NCBI GenBank assembly: GCA_013697395.1
Contig: JACCWY010000104.1
Coordinates: 1-6,011 of the forward strand
Origin: Chloroflexota bacterium
GTDB lineage: Bacteria; Chloroflexota; Limnocylindria; QHBO01
DNA length: 6,011 bases
Direction of reading: 5' to 3'
Below are positions 1 to 5,303 of this stretch, in pieces. The translations under genes were made by a program, and so were the position numbers. The notes below the pieces were generated by a model that worked only from the letters and a program-made list of their open reading frames with translations, was not told where the DNA came from and made no database searches. Position 1 is the first letter of the stretch. Each line of letters begins with the position of its first letter.

Positions 1-141
1 GTCGAGGACCATGCCCGGGAAGACCATGAGGCCGTCATCGGCCATCACCTCGGCGTAGAAGGCAGCCCCGTCGGGACCCGTGAGCGCCGCCCAGCCTTCG
101 CGCTCGAGCGCCTCGAGCTCGCGCACCGGCGGTGAGGTCAC
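1..141 (-). CDS. NTF2-like / SnoaL-type (DUF4440-like) protein, N-terminal 47 residues only
   Basis: Reading the minus strand from the GTG at 141-139 gives an open frame of 47 codons that runs off the left edge, so the C-terminal part is missing. The visible protein begins MTSPPVRELEALEREGWAAL and continues with an AFYAEVMADDGLMVFPGMVLD stretch. A first helix with E-x3-L-E-x-E-G-W, then a DDGLMVFPG strand, is typical of the NTF2-like superfamily (DUF4440/SnoaL-type), small alpha+beta barrel proteins. Some members are enzymes and others bind ligands, so no substrate can be named. The GTG start overlaps the TGA of the upstream membrane-protein gene as GTGA (138-141), a classic coupling junction, and no good Shine-Dalgarno precedes it. 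An in-frame GTG at 126-124 is an alternative start. It is the third gene of an hpd-led transcription unit. The reading frame is solid and the family call fairly good, but the function is unknown. Confidence 0.7.
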   Translation of the reverse strand, partial: MTSPPVRELEALEREGWAALTGPDGAAFYAEVMADDGLMVFPGMVLD

Positions 142-410
142 CGCTGCCAGGTGGTGAAGAACAGGACGCAGACCAGGATCAGGGCTACACCCGCCAGGAT
201 CAGCCTGCCAGGCACGCGGTACAGCAGCCCCGGCCGCGAGGCTCGGTCATAGCCGGGCGCGCCTTCATCGAACATTGCCGCCCGTGCCAGCAGATGGTCC
301 CCATGCAATTGTCGACTGTCACCGTGGGCGGTGCCCCGACCCATGCCGATCATCAGCCCGGCATCGCCGATAGCATGCCCGATCGCTCGGAGCAGTTTGC
401 GAAGGCTCAT
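138..410 (-). CDS. Small single-pass membrane protein, 90 aa, function unknown
   Basis: This 90-residue protein starts MSLRKLLRAIGHAIGDAG. It has a basic, amphipathic N-terminus, a polar middle of about 45 residues (roughly 25-65), and one hydrophobic segment near residues 69-86 (RLILAGVALILVCVLFF) followed by the short tail TTWQR. That layout suggests a C-terminally anchored membrane protein with the N-terminus probably in the cytoplasm. The ATG (410-408) overlaps the hpd stop as TGATG, and its own TGA overlaps the next start as GTGA. These two coupled junctions are the main reason to believe it is a gene. Codon third positions are G/C-rich but less strictly so than in hpd (CTT, AAA, CGA, CAT, CAA and TTG occur), which could mean weak expression or a young gene. 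No known domain is recognised. Its place directly after hpd may imply a role linked to aromatic catabolism, but that is only context. Confidence 0.62.
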   Translation of the reverse strand: MSLRKLLRAIGHAIGDAGLMIGMGRGTAHGDSRQLHGDHLLARAAMFDEGAPGYDRASRPGLLYRVPGRLILAGVALILVCVLFFTTWQR

Positions 411-1576
411 CAGAGGTTCCCGCGGCGCGCCTGCTCGGCCTCGATGGCCTCGAACAGGGCCTTGAAGTTCCCTACGCCGAACCCACGGCTGCCGTGGCGC
501 TCGATGATCTCGAAGAAGAATGTTGGCCGATCCTGCACCGGTCGCGTGAAGATCTGGAGGAGGTAGCCCTCCTCGTCGCGATCGGCCTCGATGCCGAGCT
601 CCTCGAGCGTCTCGATCGGGACCCCGACGTCGCCCACGCGGTCGGGGAGCGACTCGTAGTAGGCGTGTGGCATGCCGAGGAACTCGATCCCACGTTCGCG
701 CAACGCGCGCACCGTCCCGCAGATGTCCTCGGTCCGCAGCGCGATGTGCTGTGTGCCCGCGTCGCCGTAGTAGTCGAGGAATTCCTGGATCTGGCTCTTC
801 TTCTTGCCCGCCGCCGGCTCGTTGATCGGGAACTTGATGCGGCCGTTCCCGTTCGTCATGACCTTGCTCATCAGCGCCGAGTAGTCGGTGTGGATGACCT
901 TGTCGTCGTAGTGGATGAGCTGGGCGAAGCCGAGGACGTCGCGGTAGAACTCGACGAATCGGTTCATGTCGCCAAGCGCCACGTTGCCGACGCAGTGGTC
1001 GACCTCGAGCAGGGCCTGGCCCGTCGCGGCTGGTGCCGGCTTCGCGACGCGGTGATACCCGGGGGCGAACGCTCCGTGGTACTCGGAACGGTCGACGAAG
1101 GAGTGCAGCACCTCGCCATAGGTGTGGATGGCGCTGCGGCGCAGCGTGCCCTTCGTGCCCTCGACCTCGGTCGGCTCGAGGGCGCTTCGCGCGCCACGCG
1201 AGGTCGTCTCGCGCCACGCCGCTCCGACGTCGTCGACGGCGAACGCGATGTCATGCACGCCGTCGCCGTGCCGGGCCACGTGCTCGGCGATCTCGCCGTC
1301 AGGCCCGATTGGGGCGGTGAACACGAAGCGGATGTCGTTCTGCACCATCACGAAGCTGGATCGGTCCCGCACACCGGTCTCGAGCCCGGCATAGGCGAGG
1401 GGCGCGAAGCCCCACAGCGCCCGGTAGTAGTGAGCGGCCTGCTTCGCGTTGCCGACCCAGAACTCCACGTGGTCGATCCCCTTGAGGGGAAGGAAGTCCT
1501 GCGCCTCCGCGGCGGCATTGGGGTTGACGATCGCGCCGGCCTGGTTGGCGGTCCCGCGCGTGAGCGTATCGGCCAT
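410..1576 (-). CDS. hpd: 4-hydroxyphenylpyruvate dioxygenase
   Basis: A cytoplasmic Fe(II) enzyme of 388 residues that converts 4-hydroxyphenylpyruvate and O2 to homogentisate and CO2, the second step of tyrosine degradation. It has two vicinal-oxygen-chelate domains. The N-terminal one runs from about residue 34 (GIDHVEFWVGNA), and the catalytic C-terminal one from about 191. The expected 2-His-1-Glu iron ligands are visible: H194 in EVDHCVGNV, H277 in GTQHIALR, and E356 in FFFEIIERHG. The 83/79 spacing fits actinobacterial HPPDs. KFPINEPA (248-255) and the C-terminal GFGVGNFKALFEAIE lid helix favour HPPD over hydroxymandelate synthase. Length is normal. The ATG at 1576-1574 is preferred over more upstream in-frame codons because upstream translation (CARRPDLSAGWG) does not look conserved, and a TAGACT box sits 7 nt before it. 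No Shine-Dalgarno is evident. It is coupled to the 90-aa gene downstream. Homogentisate dioxygenase is not in the window. Confidence 0.96.
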   Translation of the reverse strand: MADTLTRGTANQAGAIVNPNAAAEAQDFLPLKGIDHVEFWVGNAKQAAHYYRALWGFAPLAYAGLETGVRDRSSFVMVQNDIRFVFTAPIGPDGEIAEHVARHGDGVHDIAFAVDDVGAAWRETTSRGARSALEPTEVEGTKGTLRRSAIHTYGEVLHSFVDRSEYHGAFAPGYHRVAKPAPAATGQALLEVDHCVGNVALGDMNRFVEFYRDVLGFAQLIHYDDKVIHTDYSALMSKVMTNGNGRIKFPINEPAAGKKKSQIQEFLDYYGDAGTQHIALRTEDICGTVRALRERGIEFLGMPHAYYESLPDRVGDVGVPIETLEELGIEADRDEEGYLLQIFTRPVQDRPTFFFEIIERHGSRGFGVGNFKALFEAIEAEQARRGNL

Positions 1577-1583
1577 GCGCGCG

Positions 1584-1589
1584 AGTCTA
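1584..1589 (-). promoter_or_regulatory. Putative -10 box (TAGACT) of a leaderless hpd promoter
   Basis: On the minus strand TAGACT ends 7 nt before the hpd ATG. It matches the TANNNT -10 pattern used by high-G+C bacteria, and the spacing would put the transcript start at or next to the A of ATG. No convincing -35 hexamer is seen about 17 bp further upstream, and there is no Shine-Dalgarno sequence. The same geometry recurs at other starts here. Predicted by eye. Confidence 0.4.
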
Positions 1590-1643
1590 CCGCAGGACCG
1601 ATGCCGGCCCCAGCCCGCCGATAGATCGGGTCGGCGCGCACAC

Positions 1644-1667
1644 CGAGTGGCTTCCACGAGCCACTCG
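1644..1667. repeat. Perfect 9-bp inverted repeat in the gap between the phosphorylase gene and hpd
   Basis: CGAGTGGCT (1644-1652) and AGCCACTCG (1659-1667) are exact reverse complements around a 6-nt spacer (TCCACG). Two copies of TCGGGTCGG (1626-1634 and 1678-1686) flank it as direct repeats. A smaller palindrome, CCGAT-AG-ATCGG, lies at 1618-1629. The repeat sits 75 nt beyond the phosphorylase stop and about 70-90 bp upstream of the hpd start. No T-run follows it on either strand, so a standard intrinsic terminator is unlikely. It could be a Rho-type 3' end hairpin for the phosphorylase mRNA or an operator for a dimeric regulator of hpd. The rest of the 1577-1742 gap shows nothing else recognisable. 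Confidence 0.45.
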
Positions 1668-1742
1668 ACCTGATACCTCGGGTCGGACGACGCTCGCGGG
1701 AGCCATCGCGCGCCGCGCTACCTCATTCTTCGGCAGCGATGC

Positions 1743-2468
1743 TCAGACGCTCGTCCCGGCCTGCAGCGCCACGTCGATCATGCGGTCGATTGCGCGATCG
1801 AGCTCCTCGAGCGGGAGGTACGTCTCCTCGGTGGTCACCTCCTCCGAGAGCACGTCGCTGACGGTCAGCGCGCAGGCGGCCTGCACCCCGGCGCGCGCCG
1901 CGAGGAAGAAGAGCGCGGACGCCTCCATCTCAAAGGCCAGCACGCCGCGATCGCGCCAGCGCTGTGCGTAGTCGTCATCGGTGTTGTAGAAGACGTCGAC
2001 CGATGCGACGAGGCCGGTGCGCGTCACGATGCCGCTGGCGGCGGCCGCGTCGACGAGGGCGCGCGTGAGGTCGAAGTCGGCTGCCGGCGCGTAGGCCTCG
2101 CCGTGGAGGTACGTGGACGTCGCCCCATCGACTGGACATGCCGCGGTGGCCACCACCAGGTCGCCGGTGGCGAGGCCCTTCGCGATCCCGCCACACGTGC
2201 CGACGCGGATCAACCGGGTGGCGCCGAGCCTGAGCAGCTCCTCCACCACGATGCTGAGACTTGGGGTCCCCATCCCTGACGTCTGGACGCTGACCGGGGT
2301 GCCATGGTAGGACCCGGTGAAGCCGAGCAGCCCGCGATGGTCGTTCACCTGGCGAGCCGAGCCGTCGTCGAAGCGCTCGGAGATGCGGCGCGCGCGATTC
2401 GGATCGCCGGGCAGGAGGACGAGGGGCGCGTAGTCGCCATCCTCGGCCCGAAGGTGGATCTGTGACAT
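1743..2468 (-). CDS. deoD: Purine nucleoside phosphorylase (DeoD/PNP-UDP family 1), possibly MTA phosphorylase
   Basis: A 241-residue enzyme of the hexameric nucleoside phosphorylase family, which cleaves nucleosides with phosphate to free base and (deoxy)ribose-1-phosphate in cytoplasmic purine salvage. Family marks seen: H5 near the start (SQIHLRAEDG), the phosphate loop LLPGDPNRAR with G21 and R25, NDHRG with R45 (donated to the neighbouring subunit), LIRVGTCGG with R88 and T91, the ribose-binding FEMEAS with E180/M181/E182, and SDV with D205, equivalent to the purine N7-protonating Asp of E. coli DeoD. D205 and the lack of the uridine phosphorylase insertion argue for purines. T91 replaces the usual DeoD Ser, and the Arg that supports the catalytic Asp in DeoD has no clear match, so methylthioadenosine or a broader substrate range is possible. 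The ATG (2468-2466) matches the family N-terminus; upstream in-frame sequence does not. It diverges from the membrane-protein gene across 32 bp. Confidence 0.88.
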   Translation of the reverse strand: MSQIHLRAEDGDYAPLVLLPGDPNRARRISERFDDGSARQVNDHRGLLGFTGSYHGTPVSVQTSGMGTPSLSIVVEELLRLGATRLIRVGTCGGIAKGLATGDLVVATAACPVDGATSTYLHGEAYAPAADFDLTRALVDAAAASGIVTRTGLVASVDVFYNTDDDYAQRWRDRGVLAFEMEASALFFLAARAGVQAACALTVSDVLSEEVTTEETYLPLEELDRAIDRMIDVALQAGTSV

Positions 2469-2473
2469 GCGCC

Positions 2474-2480
2474 TAGCGTA
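2474..2480. promoter_or_regulatory. Putative bidirectional -10 element (TAGCGTA) between divergent genes
   Basis: TAGCGTA reads as TAGCGT on the plus strand (2474-2479) and TACGCT on the minus strand (2480-2475). Both match TANNNT. On the minus strand it ends 6 nt before the phosphorylase ATG, predicting a leaderless mRNA. On the plus strand it ends 5 nt before an ATG at 2485 and 21 nt before the membrane-protein ATG at 2501. The whole gap is only 32 bp, so both genes must start transcription within or very near it, unless a start site lies inside the opposite gene. No clear -35 hexamer is seen in either direction. Confidence 0.42.
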
Positions 2481-2484
2481 CAGA

Positions 2485-2508
2485 ATGGCGCGTCGCGTGC
2501 ATGGGTGA
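2485..2508 (+). other. Possible 7-codon leaderless leader ORF (MARRVHG)
   Basis: An ATG at 2485 lies 5 nt after TAGCGT, the same geometry as the leaderless starts of other genes here. It opens a short frame reading MARRVHG and stops at TGA 2506-2508. That stop lies 5 nt past the annotated ATG (2501) and 7 nt before an in-frame GTG (2516) of the membrane-protein gene. It could couple translation into the membrane-protein gene. At seven codons it may equally be chance. Confidence 0.2.
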
Positions 2509-3424
2509 GGTCTTCGTGGGCGAAGCGAGCAAGCCAATCGAGCCGGACTCGGTGAGCACGACTTCGCGTGACCTGGTCCGTGCGGTCGGCGGCGGTCTTC
2601 TCATCGGCCTGCCGCTCCTGTTCACCCTCGAGATGTGGGCACACTCCTTCCTCCTGCCCTCGTGGAAGATCGTCGTCCTGCTGGGCGTGGCGTTCGTGGT
2701 GGTCGTGGGGTACAGCGCGCTGAGCGGATTCCGGCGCGACCGGACCTGGGCGGCCCTGCTGGTTGACTCGGTGGAGACGATGGGCATTGCCGCGGTCGTG
2801 TCGACTGTCGCACTGCTGCTGCTCGGTCGGATCGGCGCCGAGACAGGACTGCGGGACGCGGTCGGCAAGATCGCGCTCGAGATGATCCCGGTCGCCTTCG
2901 GTGTGTCGCTGGCTGGCGCCCAGCTCGCATCGCCGGACGATGCTCCGGAGGATGCCGAGGACCAGGGCAGCACGGTGGCGGATGGTGGCGTCGGCGCCTT
3001 CGGCCGGCTCTTCATCGGCGGCGGGGCGGCGCTCCTGTTCGCGCTCAACATCGCGCCGACGGAGGAGCCGGTGCTCCTCGGGATCGAGGCGGATTGGTGG
3101 ATGCTCCTGATGGTCGTGCCGGCCACGCTAGCGATCACCTTCGGCCTTGTCTTCTACGCCGATTTCCGGGGCGGGCGCGCCTTTGCGGTCGGGGACAGTC
3201 CGCTCGACCATCCGGTCACCGAAACGCTTGCCGCCTACGCCGTCAGCCTGCTCGTCTGCCTCCTGCTCATGTGGGCCATCGGACGGACCGATGGCGTCTC
3301 GTGGTCGGTGATCATCGGTCAGACCGTGATGCTCGGCATCGTGGCGTCATTCGGTGCCGCCGCCGGCCGGCTGCTGGTTGGCGGCGGCCAGAAGCAGTCC
3401 CAACCTGAGCCGGGCGCGACGTAG
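2501..3424 (+). CDS. TIGR02587/DUF2391 family polytopic membrane protein
   Basis: A 307-residue integral membrane protein matching the TIGR02587 (DUF2391) family by its opening DLVRAVGGGLLIGLPLLFTLEMW and its NIAPTEEP motif near residues 181-188. Hydrophobic segments lie at about 26-47, 57-74, 93-109, 125-142, 168-184, 199-219, 241-260 and 271-294, giving seven or eight spans. A charged linker (SPDDAPEDAEDQG) separates the fourth and fifth. The family's biochemical role is unknown; it is known as half of a conserved two-gene operon with TIGR02588, which is exactly what follows after 2 nt. The ATG at 2501 has no Shine-Dalgarno. A GTG at 2516 is preceded by GGTGAGGT at close spacing and would give MGEASKPIEPDSV, so the true start is uncertain by five codons. 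No signal peptide is apparent. The family call is strong. Confidence 0.9.
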   Translation: MGEVFVGEASKPIEPDSVSTTSRDLVRAVGGGLLIGLPLLFTLEMWAHSFLLPSWKIVVLLGVAFVVVVGYSALSGFRRDRTWAALLVDSVETMGIAAVVSTVALLLLGRIGAETGLRDAVGKIALEMIPVAFGVSLAGAQLASPDDAPEDAEDQGSTVADGGVGAFGRLFIGGGAALLFALNIAPTEEPVLLGIEADWWMLLMVVPATLAITFGLVFYADFRGGRAFAVGDSPLDHPVTETLAAYAVSLLVCLLLMWAIGRTDGVSWSVIIGQTVMLGIVASFGAAAGRLLVGGGQKQSQPEPGAT

Positions 3425-3426
3425 CC

Positions 3427-3801
3427 GTGCGGCAGAACTGGCTTGAATGGGTCGTGTTGGCGATGAGTGCCGCGGCGGTGGTGGGCATCGTCGGCTTCCT
3501 GCTTGTCGACGGCATCAGCGATGAGGGCCGCCCGCCAGTCCCGGTGGTCGAGCTCATGGCGGATGCGGCGTACGAGATCCCGGGCGCCTGGATCCTGCCC
3601 GCCACGGTGTCAAACGAGGGCGACGAGGCGGCGGAGGAGCTCGTCCTGCGTGCCACCGCCACGGTCGAGGGCGTCGAGGAGGAGAGCGAGGTCACCATCG
3701 ACTACCTCCCGCCCGGAACCGATGTCGAGATCTCGTTCGGCCTCAGCGCCGAGCCGGACGGCGAGGTCACGGTGACGACCGTCGGCTTCCGGCTACCCTG
3801 A
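3427..3801 (+). CDS. TIGR02588 family protein, membrane-anchored partner of TIGR02587
   Basis: A 124-residue protein with one N-terminal membrane segment (about residues 8-28, VVLAMSAAAVVGIVGFLLV) and a likely extracytoplasmic beta-rich domain. It carries the features expected of TIGR02588: the N-terminal NWLEWVV, IPGAWILPATVSNEGDEAAE (a V-x-N-x-G strand as in small beta-sandwich domains), TIDYLPPG, and the terminal VGFRLP. Function is unknown. TIGR02588 is known mainly as the second gene of an operon with TIGR02587, and here the two are separated by 2 nt. The GTG at 3427 is chosen because it includes the NWLEW segment and follows the upstream stop directly. The internal ATG at 3463 would cut into the membrane helix. 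The product likely sits in the cytoplasmic membrane with the partner; a complex between them is inference. Confidence 0.86.
   Translation: MRQNWLEWVVLAMSAAAVVGIVGFLLVDGISDEGRPPVPVVELMADAAYEIPGAWILPATVSNEGDEAAEELVLRATATVEGVEEESEVTIDYLPPGTDVEISFGLSAEPDGEVTVTTVGFRLP
3794..3799 (+). promoter_or_regulatory. Putative internal -10 box (TACCCT) before the phosphatase gene
   Basis: TACCCT overlaps the end of the TIGR02588 gene and ends 5 nt before the phosphatase ATG, the same TANNNT geometry as at hpd and the phosphorylase gene. It would allow a separate leaderless transcript. Because the phosphatase already lies 3 nt behind the upstream gene, read-through is the simpler explanation and the match may be chance. 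Confidence 0.25.
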
Positions 3802-3804
3802 GCC

Positions 3805-4635
3805 ATGACAGACCGATGGGCCGCTGAGCTCGCCTTCGCCACCGATCTCGCGCGCCGCGCCGGCGCCCTCCTGACCGAAAGCTACGAGCGGCTCGAGCGG
3901 ATCGACTACAAGAGCAAGCGCGACGTCGTGACGAATGCCGACTACGCGTTCGAGCACCTCGTGATCGACGCCATCAAGGCCCGCTTTCCTGGCGACGCCA
4001 TCCTGGCCGAGGAGTCTGGCGAGCACGCCGGCGTCCTGCGCGACGATGGATCCTACAATGGGCGGACGTGGGTGATCGACCCGCTCGACGGGACCGTCAA
4101 CTACGCGAACGGGATCCCGTACTACTGCGTCAGCATCGGACTCGTCGAGGATGGCCGTCCGAGCGTGGGCGTCATCTTCGACCCCGCTCGCGACGACCTG
4201 TATGCCGCGACCGCCGACGGCCCCGCCACGCTGAATGGCGCCGCCGTGAGGTCCTCGACGAAGGAGGTGCTGTCCGACTACGTGGTCAGCCTGGCGGTCA
4301 TCGGGAGGGGCGGGCTGACCCGCGAGCGACGGATCGCGCCGCTGATCCGCATCCATCGGCGCATGGGGAGCGCGGCGCTCTCGCTGGCCTACGTGGCGAA
4401 CGGGCGGTTCGATGCTTTCATCCAGAATGGCGGGCTCTCGCCGTGGGACGTGGCGGCGGCCGGGTTGATTGCGGAGCGGGGCGGCGCGGTCGTGACCAAC
4501 GTGCGTGGCGGTCCCTGGTGGGACGCCGCGCTGACCGGTCCGCGCGCCAACGTGGTCGCCGCTCCGGCCGCCCAGCACGCCGCAATGCTCCAGCTGCTCG
4601 CCTCCCTCAAGACGACGCTCCAGACTCGGCGCTAA
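3805..4635 (+). CDS. Inositol-1-monophosphatase family phosphatase
   Basis: A 276-residue Mg2+-dependent phosphatase of the IMPase (SuhB) family, normal in length and cytoplasmic. It hydrolyses small sugar or polyol phosphates. Metal-binding motifs are intact: E70 in ILAEES, D92-P-L-D95-G-T in WVIDPLDGTVNYANGIPY, and D215 in SPWDVAAAG. The signature VNYANGIPYYCVSIGLVEDG and the C-terminal LSPWDVAAAGLIAERGGAVV are both present. Substrate cannot be read from motifs alone. Inositol-1-phosphate, histidinol phosphate (HisN type) and 3'-phosphoadenosine nucleotides are all used by family members, though the sequence looks more like SuhB than CysQ. The ATG at 3805 fits the family N-terminus (AFATDLARRAGALL). 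It lies 3 nt after TIGR02588 and is probably co-transcribed. Its TAA shares the CTAA tetranucleotide (4632-4635) with the TAG stop of the opposing Nudix gene. Confidence 0.93.
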   Translation: MTDRWAAELAFATDLARRAGALLTESYERLERIDYKSKRDVVTNADYAFEHLVIDAIKARFPGDAILAEESGEHAGVLRDDGSYNGRTWVIDPLDGTVNYANGIPYYCVSIGLVEDGRPSVGVIFDPARDDLYAATADGPATLNGAAVRSSTKEVLSDYVVSLAVIGRGGLTRERRIAPLIRIHRRMGSAALSLAYVANGRFDAFIQNGGLSPWDVAAAGLIAERGGAVVTNVRGGPWWDAALTGPRANVVAAPAAQHAAMLQLLASLKTTLQTRR

Positions 4636-5303
4636 GCGTCCGCCGCGGCTTCCTTCAGAACGTGGGCGAGCATCCCGAGCGTGAATGCCGTGGCGCCCCA
4701 CACCCGAACGCCACCGTAGCGGTACGCACCCGCGCTCACCGTGAAGCCACGCCCACTGAACTCCTCCGTTCCCAGCACGGCGGGGTCGAAGAGCGCGTCC
4801 AGCGGCAGCTCGATGATCGAGGCCACCTCCGCGTCGTGTGCCACGAGCGTCGGGCGCGTGGCGACCGTGCCGACGAACGGTCGCAGCTCGAAATTGCTGA
4901 CCGCGATCCACACGTCGTCGAGCACGCCGACGATCCGCACGAGGTCCGGCTCGAGGCCGATCTCCTCCCACGCCTCGCGGAGCGCGGCGGCCTCGCGGTT
5001 CGCATCCGCCGCATCGACCGCGCCACCGGGCAGCGAGACCTCGCCGGCGTGTGAGCGCATGTCCGCGTGTCGCACGGTCAACGGGATCACGAGACGACCC
5101 TCCTCATCCGGATAGATCGCCAGCAGCGTGGCGGCCGGGCGCGCGGCCGGGAAGTCGGCGCGGTCGTAACGGCGTCGGGTGGCCTCGCCGTCGAGCCCAC
5201 GGGGCATGAGGCGTTCGTCGAGCGGGATCGGTCGGGAGGCGCTGCGGAGCGCATCGGCGACTTGATCCTGCCAGTCCGCGCCAGCGCGTAGTATTCGCTC
5301 CAT
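4632..5303 (-). CDS. Nudix hydrolase, CoA pyrophosphatase (NudL/CoAse) type
   Basis: A 223-residue Nudix protein that probably hydrolyses CoA, acyl-CoA or oxidised CoA to 3',5'-ADP and phosphopantetheine derivatives. A CoAse-type preface, IPLTVRHADMRSHAGEVSLPGG (residues 73-94), leads into the Nudix box GGAVDAADANREAAALREAW ending EEIGL (93-117), with R109-E110 and E113-E114 as the metal-binding core. Spacing in the box has the small insertion typical of CoAse members instead of the strict GX5E spacing. The N-terminal SRPIPLDERLMPRG also fits this group. The ATG (5303-5301) is chosen; a TTG four codons upstream (5315-5313) is an alternative. Neither has a convincing Shine-Dalgarno at standard distance, though GAGG lies 12 nt before the ATG. 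The start overlaps that of the divergent neighbour in CATG, and the stop overlaps that of the phosphatase in CTAA. No TANNNT box precedes it. CoAse substrate is from family knowledge; other NDP-X substrates are possible. Confidence 0.88.
   Translation of the reverse strand: MERILRAGADWQDQVADALRSASRPIPLDERLMPRGLDGEATRRRYDRADFPAARPAATLLAIYPDEEGRLVIPLTVRHADMRSHAGEVSLPGGAVDAADANREAAALREAWEEIGLEPDLVRIVGVLDDVWIAVSNFELRPFVGTVATRPTLVAHDAEVASIIELPLDALFDPAVLGTEEFSGRGFTVSAGAYRYGGVRVWGATAFTLGMLAHVLKEAAADA
5289..5294 (+). promoter_or_regulatory. Putative -10 box (TAGTAT) of a leaderless promoter inside the Nudix gene
   Basis: TAGTAT lies 7 nt before the ATG of the 147-aa gene and inside the first codons of the opposing Nudix gene. 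It is a good match to TANNNT and close to TATAAT in composition. TTGATC at 5262-5267 is the nearest -35-like hexamer, but its 21-bp spacing is too long to trust. Predicted by eye. Confidence 0.38.

Noticed and set aside
411..1217. Minus-strand frame extending upstream of the 90-aa membrane protein
   Set aside because: The upstream part overlaps hpd in another frame and is Arg/Pro-rich. The ATG at 410 with the TGATG junction is the sensible start.
410..1576. Hydroxymandelate synthase instead of HPPD
   Set aside because: The KFPINEPA region and the GFGVGNFKALFEAIE C-terminal helix match HPPD, and no secondary-metabolite genes are nearby.
494..1624. Long plus-strand open frame antisense to hpd
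   Set aside because: It is the mirror of a highly biased G+C-rich gene. The product is a low-complexity string of Val, Asp, Arg and Leu with no family, while the opposite strand has intact HPPD motifs.
1644..1667. Inverted repeat as an intrinsic terminator
   Set aside because: No T-run follows the stem on either strand, so it is reported only as an inverted repeat.
2485..2516. Frameshift hiding a longer N-terminus for the TIGR02587 protein
   Set aside because: Joining the ATG at 2485 to the main frame needs an indel. The family-like region only starts near residue 23, so nothing conserved appears to be missing.
3793..4971. Long minus-strand open frame across the phosphatase and part of the Nudix gene
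   Set aside because: Arg/Gly/Ala-rich product with no domain, overlapping two clear enzymes; a shadow frame.
4068..5054. Plus-strand frame of 328 codons overlapping the phosphatase and the Nudix gene
   Set aside because: Out of frame with the phosphatase, Arg-rich and without motifs; a shadow frame.
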